From the NCBI GenBank assembly GCA_947172415.1, contig OX359194.1, forward strand, positions 1,054,001 through 1,118,000: a stretch of DNA of 64,000 bases, given 5' to 3'. Of the stretch, positions 23,901 to 31,511 are shown piece by piece. Under the pieces are notes generated by a model. It did not search any database and had not been told where the DNA came from. It saw nothing but the letters and a program-made list of their open reading frames with translations. A program made the translations under genes and the position numbers. Source of the stretch: Chondrosia reniformis. Taxonomy: Eukaryota > Porifera > Demospongiae > Chondrillida > Chondrillidae. Positions within the stretch are counted from its first letter, which is position 1. Every line of letters starts with the position of its first letter.

Positions 23901-24625
23901 ATACCACATCACCGATTTTCCAGTAATTTGCAGTAGTACTGTATCCTTTCATTTAACAGTGATTTCCTTCGGATGCCGTGATGATATGGTACTGTTTTCG
24001 TAGTAGTACTATTATTTATTATTATTTATATGCTATGCACTGTTATAGTAGTAATACTATTTATTTTTAATCCAGTCTTATGGTGTTGACTATCCAAAGA
24101 TCTACGTATGCTAAGTGCTCTTGTTTAGGTGTTATAGGTAATTGTAACAATTTCCCTTCCATTTACTACATATATAGACTGTTTGGGGGAGTTCTTAAAG
24201 GGTTGAAATGTACAATTTTCTACATCTCAACTTTGTACTTTTGTTTACTTATTATATATCTCTGAATATAGACTACTGATGGAGTTTCAAAGAGCCACAA
24301 TCTTCAACACTTCCTGTATACCGGATGGCCAGACCATGGTGTCCCTCAGCATCCATATTCTCTGGTAAAGCTGAGTCAGCAAGTGAGGAAAAAGTACAAA
24401 AAGAATAGTGCACCAATGGTGGTACATTGCAGGTAAGTCTGTTCAATTGATTGCATACAGTATTCCATATTATACATATGTATATAATCATAATTTATTT
24501 ACGTATATCTACATACATCTCCCAATCATGTACTGTTGATATCTGGCGGATTAAGAGCAAAAGATATGCTTTTTAAACATTTAATAATCTTCAGAATCAG
24601 CATTTTAGTGCTTACTGCACAGATT

Positions 24626-24659
<34 letters not shown>

Positions 24660-27600
24660 TTTGACAGTATTATTTACAGACAAGGAGCTTATATATTTTA
24701 GATTTTAGATTTTAGATTTTAAATGGTTGAGTTAACTATTTTTTTTTTTTCCTTCAGTGCTGGAGTAGGTCGTACTGGTACATTCATCACTATTGATGCC
24801 ATGATACAGAGGTTGAAGGAGAGAGATGACCTCAACATTTATGAGTTTGTTACTGAAATGAGATCAAAGAGGACCTTCATGGTTCAGACCAAGGTTTGAA
24901 TTTGTGCATTCAAATCAGATTGTATCTTCAAATGGAAAATTATACCCGACACTTATCTCCATGCACAAACTAATCTTAAGTATCAGTATATATATACAGT
25001 GTATTCATGCAGTACTGGACACTAATCAGGGATTTCACTTATCCATTTCAAATTATCTGTATGTACGTACATATGTACATATATATGTGTTACAGTGGAC
25101 GTGCATTCCACATGTCTACTTTTAGTATTGACTGAGCACATTAGAAACTACATATACGTATGTACCTTTCATAGAGGTTGTATGTACATGTTGTAACACT
25201 TGTTTTTAGTAAGTTTCAAATTTGCTAGTTTTGAGTTTGTACATACAGTCGACTCCACATACAACAAACTCGGATAATGCAAATTTGCGCATATAGCGAA
25301 CATGCCTTGGAAACCACGTTTCATTGCGTACATTTTTCATCGCTTATAACACACGCACTTCCGTTACTACGAATGGGAGAGACATGGCCATACCTACGGT
25401 ATGCACGGAAAATATGTTTCTTCGCAAAACAATTTCACTCGAACTTCGATCCGACTTCACTCGAACTTCGCAAAACAATTTCACTCCAACTTCGATCCGA
25501 CTTCACTCGAACTTCAGTCCAACTTTGCTCGAACTTTGGTCCAACTTCCCTCGCCAAATAGCAGATTTTGTTCAGTAATGTTTTATGTACTCAATACGTC
25601 GTTCGTTGGCTTGTGAACGGTGATGTGTATGACTATGCGTTTCTATGTACTGTACCATGTATTTATACATGCTTTGGTTACAAAGAACTTCTTTTATAAA
25701 GAACAAATCTTCTTGGATTTAGCAGTTTGTTATATCAGGAGTCGACTGTATGTATATGTACAGGAGTCGACTGTATGTATATGTACTTGTATCAAAGCCC
25801 CAGTATTGAATATATCATCATTTATGTTTATTATATGTGTATGTTTGTGTATTCTCTTTGTAGGAGCAGTACATCTTCATACATGATGCACTCAATGATT
25901 ACGTGACTTGTGGAACTACTTGTGTAGCAGCTCATGAATTGAAGAGGTTGATTTCCAGACAGGAAGAAGTAACTGAGGACGGAAGGAGAACCGGTTTTGA
26001 CAAGCAGTTTGAAGTTAGTAGTGTTGAATTGAGTAGCATTCAACAGCTGCACATATACAATACGTATGTAAATGTACACATTAAATATAATCTAATATTT
26101 AGTTTATTATTTGTTTTCAACTGCATTGAGCACTCTTTTGGTATTAGTAAATAAATAAGAGTGTGAGATGATGTCATTGCGTTAGCTAGTGGATTTGTGA
26201 ACATCAATTAATAGCATGTATTACATTACATGCAACCAAGTATATAATAATGCAGCCAATCACATTGCAGCCAATCACATTGCAACCAATCACATTGCAG
26301 CCAATCATATTACAGTAAACTTAATGCTCATGTTATTAGGTGCTTCAGAGTATTTGTAAGACGACTTCTTCAGATGATAAGACTAACGCTAGAAAGTCAA
26401 GCGTATCAAAGAAGAACAGATATTCTGACAGATATCCTTGTGAGTCACTCACAGTAGACCTAACATGCACATGGACTTACACTTTAGCAGTGTTTTCCTG
26501 TGTGCAGTAGTTTCACTGTTAGCATTAACTTCATATCAGTTACATTTGTAGAACATTCCCTTTGAACCGTGTATTGGTCCATTGTGAGTGAAATGTGAAA
26601 TTGATTTGTCTCACATACTATAGACTATACCAAGCATTTGATAGTTTCGGGAAAAACACGTGAAAGTGGACAAGGGTACATCAATGCTTCTCAAGTTCAG
26701 GTATTGCTTCATATTTTCCTAATATCTCATACTTTTGCATATCACTGCACATGCTAATGACTTTTGGTTGCACAATCTGATTTAAAACTAAAGTTTCTTA
26801 AATTGTATAATTCCTTCTATTACTTCCCATCAATCGACCTTCATATTCCTTTATCATACAGTTACTGTACGTTCCCTTGTATTTACACTTAGAGCTACTC
26901 CAATCCTCGAGCTTTCATAGCTGCTCAAGCTCCATTGAAAAACACAAGAGAAGACTTTTGGGACGTTGTTTGGACCTTCAAACCTCCCACCATCGTACTG
27001 CTGTGTGACTTTGTTGAAGGCAGTCAGGTTGGTATTGTCTATGTATTCACGTTAAAACCCATACTTTTCTGAATTTACTTGGCAGGTATTCTAATCAATT
27101 ATCAGAGCCTTATTATTAATCTTGCTTGAGGAATCTTGTGTTTTTGGTACTGGAGTCTGCAAGCAATTTTGTGTACAATCCTTTAGCTACATTGACAAGA
27201 ATTTTACCATATGAACGGTCACCTCTTTTGGACGACTGCTTGCTAAATGTGGTCACTTCAATTGAATGTCAAAAATTTACACTCTGCATTCTTTTAAATG
27301 ATAACCTGGTTACTACTCTAATGCAGTTAAATAAATTGTGTCCCATAATTAACCGTATTATGTATGCAAGCTACACTGCCTTTGAATAACTACTAATATT
27401 TTCTCTCTATATAGAACACTTGTTCTCCATTTTTTCCAACTGAGGAGTATGAAACAGAGGTGTATGGCTCCATTAAGATAACCAAGAAATCAGCCAAGAG
27501 ACTGGATGGCTATATGAAGTTCACACTGGAACTCAGCAGCTCCAATAAAGTATGTTTAACATTGTTTATGATAGAGGAATTAGTGAGCTTCTGTAGCAGG

Positions 27601-29558
27601 GTGAAACAATCAAGATTATTTCAGAATAAGGGTTTCTTCTAACTGCGTCGAACTTATCTTTCGACTTTGGGAGCGTCTAGAGATGCAGTTTGTTTATTTT
27701 TGAGAAGAAAAAGAAAAAAACTGCATCTCTAGACGCTCCCAAAGTTGAAAGATGAACCCTTACAAAGATAAGATTATTTCAGGTCGTTCCGGTTTGCAGA
27801 CCTTCAGCTGATAAAACACTGGTAGGTTACACCTCAAACCTTAATTGTTCACCCTGCTACAGAAAGCTCACTAATTCCTCTATCATAGTTACAACATAGC
27901 AGTGAATCTCTATTCTACAATGTTTATATGTACATACGTACGTATACATACATATATTACAATCTAGGGTTAAATAATTGGTGATGATGAAAATTACTCA
28001 GAGTCTTATTAAACTACTGCATTTCTGAATTTGATTCAACAGAATTGACATACGTATGTATAAAGAAAAGGCATTTTTGTACATCAGACTCGTATTTAAT
28101 ACTAATCTAATTCCTCTATCATAGTTACAACATAGCAGTGAATCTCTATTCTACAATGTTTATATGTACATACGTACGTATACATACGTATATTACAATC
28201 TAGGGTTAAATAATTGGTGATGATGAAAATTACTCAGAGTCTTATTAAACTACTGCATTTCTGAATTTGATTCAACAGAATTGACATATGTATAAAGAAA
28301 ATGCATTTTTGTACATCAGACTCGTAGTAATATTCCATGACTGTCAAATATGTACATATGTATATCCATACATACGTACTTAGCTCTGAGGTGCTAAAGG
28401 TACTAAGGTATTCCATTTTGTATTTTATTTGGTCACTTTATGTGTCAGGCGTAATATCTCTATATATGTATATCTCTAGCTATATGATTATTTCTATGAC
28501 ATACCCTATATGCATAATTCTATTCTATACACCTTCATGATGTAAGTTTTAAAACCACTGTCTTCAATCAGGATACAACTTCTACCATTATTTAGTCCAT
28601 ATACCATTTTTCCATATAATATTTACCTTCAAAATATGTACATGAGTGTACAGAATGACCCATTGTGTAATGTGATGTCTTTATGTAGAGCGATTCCAAG
28701 TCTTTTGAAGTGACCCTTTTCCACACCGGAGAGTGGAAAGTTGATAATCGACCTAAGTTATCTTCTCTGCTGAACATCATGGCAGAAGTGCAGATCATCC
28801 AGCAAGGACAAACTAAACGTTGCCTTGTAGCTTGCGAGTAAGCAATGAATACTTTAAAGAGTGTTTATCATGTATACCATTTTTCTCTGTTGTTCTGCCA
28901 ATTTAAGTATGCAAATACATATAAACGTATATATAGTGATGGTATGGGACGCACTGGTGTCTTTATAACTGTCATGTCTGAGATTGAGCGAATCAAGTTT
29001 GATGGAGAAATTGATATATTTCAGACTATCAAAGCTATCCGAGTTCAAAGACCAAATATGGTCTCTACTGGGGTGAGTGTATGTGTAAGGCTTCAAATTA
29101 TGTTGTAAAATAATTGGACTATTTCCAATGTGTGTATATTATCAATATACATATAAACTGTATATGTAGAATAAAGAGAAGAAATATATATATTATCAAT
29201 TACATTACAATACGTACTTTTTGGGTCAGTTGTCCAGACCAGACAACTTAAAAGGTTATTGCCACATGCATGGTGACATCATTATAGTGGGAAATTTGTT
29301 CAAATGGTAGTCACGAGTTACCGATTGCAATGTTCGATCTAGACAACCGACCCAAAAAGTACTGTATACATTTCGGGTTAATATATTAATAAATACAATA
29401 TTTATGTGTGAAATTGTTGTATACATATAATAATCTATCTGTATGATTGATATATTAAATGGATTTTTTTTAATTAGGAGCAGTACAAGTTGTGTTTTGA
29501 GATTATCAAAGAATACTTACAGTCATTTGACAATTATGCAAACTTTAAGCCAGTTTGA
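13766..29558 (+). CDS. Receptor-type protein tyrosine phosphatase with two Ig domains (gene B, complete)
   Basis: This 25-exon gene is assembled from GT-AG joins with consistent phases, for 969 residues. It predicts a type I membrane receptor: signal peptide (1-24), Ig1 (25-124), Ig2 (125-218), transmembrane helix (about 236-262), cytoplasmic tail with four Tyr, PTP D1 (about 385-699) and PTP D2 (700-969). D1 has every catalytic element: NRY 430-432, WPD with Asp571, HCSAGVGRTG with Cys603 and Arg609, and Gln647. It should dephosphorylate phosphotyrosine proteins at the plasma membrane. D2 keeps Cys897 and Arg903 but lacks WPD and the Q-loop Gln. The start was chosen at 13766 because it opens the signal peptide. 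A second ATG two codons on (13772) would serve equally. The architecture is like metazoan LAR- or kappa-type RPTPs, but there are no fibronectin repeats, so no vertebrate symbol is assigned. Exon coordinates are in the sub-entries. Confidence 0.9.
13994..14293 (+). other. Gene B exon 2: Ig-like domain 1
   Basis: A single phase 1-1 exon encodes residues 25-124. Ig hallmarks are Cys55 (QLFC), Trp64 (DWY) and Cys103 in GTYSC, with an extra Cys26. N-glycosylation sequons include NDT and NTT. Compared with gene C, substitutions are concentrated at residues 48-51, 58, 69-70, 79-84 and 109-118. The last patch follows YSC and corresponds to the FG (CDR3-like) loop, where C is also one residue longer. 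Confidence 0.88.
14294..15716 (+). other. Gene B intron 2, rich in foldback sequences
   Basis: Three perfect inverted repeats are visible: 14478-14493 with 14568-14583 (16 bp), 15121-15139 with 15155-15173 (19 bp) and 15385-15409 with 15434-15458 (25 bp). The last two are absent from the equivalent introns of C and D, and look like recent foldback or MITE insertions. No exon is recognised here. Confidence 0.7.
15717..15998 (+). other. Gene B exon 3: Ig-like domain 2
   Basis: A phase 1-1 exon encodes residues 125-218, with Cys155 (KLEC), Trp164 (NWY) and Cys204 in GNYTC. It carries several sequons (NTT, NNT). It is much closer to the Ig2 of gene D (about ten differences) than to the Ig2 of its neighbour C. 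Confidence 0.88.
16252..17623 (+). other. Gene B exons 4-9: transmembrane helix and juxtamembrane tail
   Basis: Exons 16252-16384, 16580-16665, 16737-16802, 16921-16962, 17252-17293 and 17519-17623. The first gives a short stalk (GVSPTQVITTSEPFNP) and a very hydrophobic Ile/Val helix at about 236-262, followed by basic residues. Exons 16921 and 17252 are each 42 bases, phase 1-1, and encode related 14-mers with MYDEV and MYDEI, evidently a duplicated exon. Tyrosines 298, 319, 333 and 368 sit in PYAQ, YDEV, YDEI and YSMI contexts, plausible SH2-docking or endocytic YxxI/V motifs. None fits the strict ITIM pattern. Confidence 0.85.
17664..17735 (+). repeat. 17-bp tandem repeat, about 4 copies
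   Basis: The unit is like GAGGTGGTCACACTAGA, in the intron before the first D1 exon. The same array has about 34 copies in gene C and is starting at the window end in gene D. Confidence 0.85.
17883..17911 (+). repeat. (GT)n microsatellite
   Basis: A GT dinucleotide run directly after the donor of exon 17770-17870. It is absent at the same place in gene C. Confidence 0.9.
18944..19086. mobile_element. Short repeat with AGGGCTGCAT / ATGCAGCCCT ends (left copy)
   Basis: This is a MITE-like repeat containing TTTTCAAAATTTAGGG and GTTTAGGGGGTTCCCAAAGG. An inverted copy lies at 22576-22740. The two flank exon 19253-19350 and the 28-bp minisatellite. The counterpart in C, about 45256-45393, has a truncated left end. 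Confidence 0.7.
19814..22297 (+). repeat. 28-bp minisatellite, about 89 copies, in a D1 intron
   Basis: The unit contains GGGTGGGGCAATAAG followed by RCATGACTGGTGA. The period is exactly 28, so all three minus-strand frames stay open for hundreds of codons with the same Pro/His/Ser-rich peptide. These frames are artefacts. Gene C has about 14 units at the same place. Confidence 0.95.
22576..22740. mobile_element. Short repeat with AGGGCTG / CAGCCCT ends (right, inverted copy)
   Basis: This is the inverted partner of 18944-19086, with CCTTTGGGAACCCCCTAAAC and CCCTAAATTTTGAAAA. The counterpart in C is 46765-46927. Confidence 0.7.
23020..24271 (+). other. Gene B D1 intron, no gene recognised
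   Basis: AT-rich intron shared with C (47222-48490). At 23386-23410 it contains CTGATGA, a GACC/GGTC mini-hairpin and GAAG, discussed as a finding. A (TATTATTT)-like region precedes the acceptor. Confidence 0.5.
24628..24721 (+). repeat. (TC)n(AC)n and TTTTAGA simple repeats
   Basis: A TC run passes into an AC run at about 24628-24660, then a fourfold ATTTTAG repeat at about 24696-24721, just before the acceptor of the catalytic-loop exon. Gene C has a longer AC run and a single ATTTTAG. Confidence 0.85.
25246..25748. mobile_element. Tigger-like MITE, CAGTCGACTCC termini, TA duplication
   Basis: Terminal CAGTCGACTCC and GGAGTCGACTG are flanked by TA on both sides. The interior has ACTCGGATAATGCAAATTTG, of the style seen in Tigger/pogo elements, and internal repeats of TTCGATCCGACTTCACTC. 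The same insertion is at 49464-49935 in C, and the site is empty in A (around 360-370). B also has a 25-base duplication of its right end. It codes for nothing convincing. Confidence 0.75.
26250..26313 (+). repeat. 15-bp tandem repeat, 4 copies
   Basis: Same GCAGCCAATCACATT array as at 893-1012, here four units, directly before the first D2 exon of gene B. Confidence 0.85.
27569..27885. mobile_element. MITE, gene B copy (orthologue of 2264-2583)
   Basis: TA-flanked, TGATAGAGGAATTAGTGAGC termini, with an inner inverted repeat around GGGAGCGTCTAGAGATGCAG. Confidence 0.75.
27871..28326 (+). repeat. Local tandem duplication in a gene B intron
   Basis: 27871-28095 is repeated almost exactly at 28107-28326 (offset 236). 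Genes A and C have a single copy, so this is a B-specific event. It begins inside the MITE's right end. Confidence 0.85.
29208..29364. mobile_element. Short MITE, gene B copy (orthologue of 3672-3824)
   Basis: TA-flanked element with CGTACTTTTTGGGTC and GACCCAAAAAGTACTG ends. Confidence 0.7.
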
Positions 29559-31235
29559 GATTCTCATGATTAGATTATATATTGTTCAAGAGTTACAGCA
29601 CTAAATGTACATAAATGCAAGTTACAAAATGTTCTCACTCTATAGGATAACCACAATCAAGTTAGCTAAATATTAAATGCTGCAAATTATAGTAACTGCA
29701 CTACATTGATGGATAACATAAGATGCACTCTTTTACCAGCAAACCTGACATTGGGACATTGAGATATCTCTCATAATAATATGTAAAACAGGTCTGATGG
29801 CCAATTGGCCAGTAATTGGTTTGGTTCAATGGCCATTACTTTGCTTCTATTCTGAAAGTTCTTATTGAACTGTGGCTATTGTAATAAATATCATTCCCTG
29901 TCATAGGACAGTTAATAAGTTGCTTTGCACTTGACCTGCCATTGTTCTTTGTTATTCCCCATAACTGTTCATAACAATAATCCGGACTAGAACATTCTAA
30001 CAAAGTTCTCTACACTTTAAACTAATTGCTGACCTATTAAATGGCATGTACATGGCCAAGGAGCTCTCCAGTGGAGCACTGCTACATTTCTGGTTTGGCT
30101 GGAGAACATTAGCTGAGAGCTATGAACAAAAGCCAAACTGTATGAAAAACAAGTTTGGGATTCCTTTAGTTAACCTAACATTATCTTCCTTCATCACTTT
30201 AAGACACAAATTAAAAACTATATACGTAGCTAGTGTTATGGAAACAAAAAATGAAACTCATAGTAGTATGAACAACCATGCTGAAAATGTACTATTATCA
30301 TTGGCCTGGACTGATATAGACAACTATAAGAACAATTCTTATCATTCTAGTCAGACTTGAGGAAAACACGCCCAACATTTAAGAACAAAAAGTTCATAAA
30401 CCAACCAAATACAAATTACCATGGTTACATCTAAATAACAAGATTGCCATAACAACAGCTGCAATCCATGCAATCAATTCAGGCTGCAACTGAACAATTA
30501 GAACATAAAACTACGTAATTGTACAGCTATACGTATACACTTTACACACAAATAATGAGTTGACAAGTGTTCTGAGCTTGAGACCTCAGGAGGCTAAGAC
30601 AAGAATGATGTCAAAAACTGATATCTTACCAAATGTCAATGTCACACTGAGGGTCTGACTAACCCTCCAAATTTTTAAAAAAGCCAAACTTGCTCAAAGG
30701 GATTGTACAGAAAGGCGAACTGATCTATAGGATACAGAGAACCTGGTAAGTGTGTAATACACCTAGCTCTCCCTAAGTGAACTATATATGGTAGCTAGGA
30801 GTTACTAGTTACTAGGGACTGGTAAAGATGCTAAATCTGGTGGTCCCATTGAACAGATGTAATCCAGGACCTTTACAGTTGTTATAATAATTGCACTCAG
30901 TCCTCCTTGTTTCTTAATTGGACGTGTTGCTAGGTAACTGATATTGACAATTCTATAATTAGATGAATATACAGCAAATCAGGTATATATAGGCTGCACA
31001 ATAAGACATACTAGTCTAATTAAAAGTTTGTATAAACGTTAAGTACAAATTAAATTTTGAACAGTCTCACAAGTAAAAAATATTTTACATGAGGTAGCTA
31101 AAGATTAATAGCTAATCATAACATTACAACTTAAAAGAAAAAGAAACATAATAGAATTCATTTAAAGTAGCTATATATAGAGTTTGTCTGATTCTCTAAA
31201 CAAAATTACCTACCAATGAGTGTAGTTTAGGCATG
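29559..31235 (+). other. 3' flank of gene B
   Basis: Copy of 4062-5690, with AATAAA at 29883-29888. The frame 30046-30360 differs in length from its counterparts at 4545 and 53984 and has no recognisable motif. No gene is supported. Confidence 0.5.
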
Positions 31236-31511
31236 GACAACGCCAAAGTTCCTCAAACTTTGCAATATTTGAGCAACGGCCATTTTAGATTCACAAATTG
31301 ATTTCCGTACAATACAAGGTAGCCTTTGAGCAATAGCACGAGGATTTTACTCACAAAGAACACAAGACCTACCCCGAAGACCTAGCGAGCATTTAGCCTT
31401 GTATATCCCCAGCTCTGATTGTCAGGGCAATTGAATAGGCCACACAATCAATAACATTACACTGGAACATTTTTAACCTACTTAGAAATTTCATTTCGCA
31501 AATCATCTATA
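31236..31511 (-). pseudogene. Broken copy of the 5697-5909 reading frame
   Basis: The minus-strand frame is interrupted by about 63 extra bases at 31395-31457, which introduce a stop. The same position is uninterrupted in the A-B and C-D spacers. The extra sequence itself is not recognised. Confidence 0.3.

Larger units (their letters stand above)
17770..26013 (+). other. Gene B exons 10-18: PTP domain D1 (catalytic)
   Basis: Exons 17770-17870, 17971-18052, 18455-18528, 18800-18836, 19253-19350, 22891-23019, 24272-24432, 24758-24893 and 25864-26013. In order they encode FSGFHKEFE, KNRYKNI, DYINASYID, GYKTRSCYIATQ, GPTPDTVSDF, KCEQYW, YTGWPDHGVP with VVHC, SAGVGRTGTF and EQYIFIHDAL. All classical PTP motifs are intact, so activity is expected. 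The 37-base exon for GYKTRSCYIATQ is short but well bounded. Intron 19351-22890 is inflated by a minisatellite. Confidence 0.9.
26340..29558 (+). other. Gene B exons 19-25: PTP domain D2 (likely pseudophosphatase)
   Basis: Exons 26340-26439, 26624-26700, 26893-27027, 27415-27549, 28689-28837, 28937-29072 and 29478-29558. D2 keeps KNRYSDRY, GYINAS, FIAAQAPL, EDFWDVVW and a CX5R loop (ACDDGMGRTG, Cys897/Arg903). The WPD general-acid loop is replaced by GEWKVDNRP and the Q-loop Gln by Ser (MVSTG). His before Cys is Ala, and the acidic DD in the loop is unlike active enzymes. A regulatory, non-catalytic role is likely. For exon 26893 I chose the acceptor after ACACTTAG because it alone keeps the frame of FIAAQAP. 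Confidence 0.88.
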
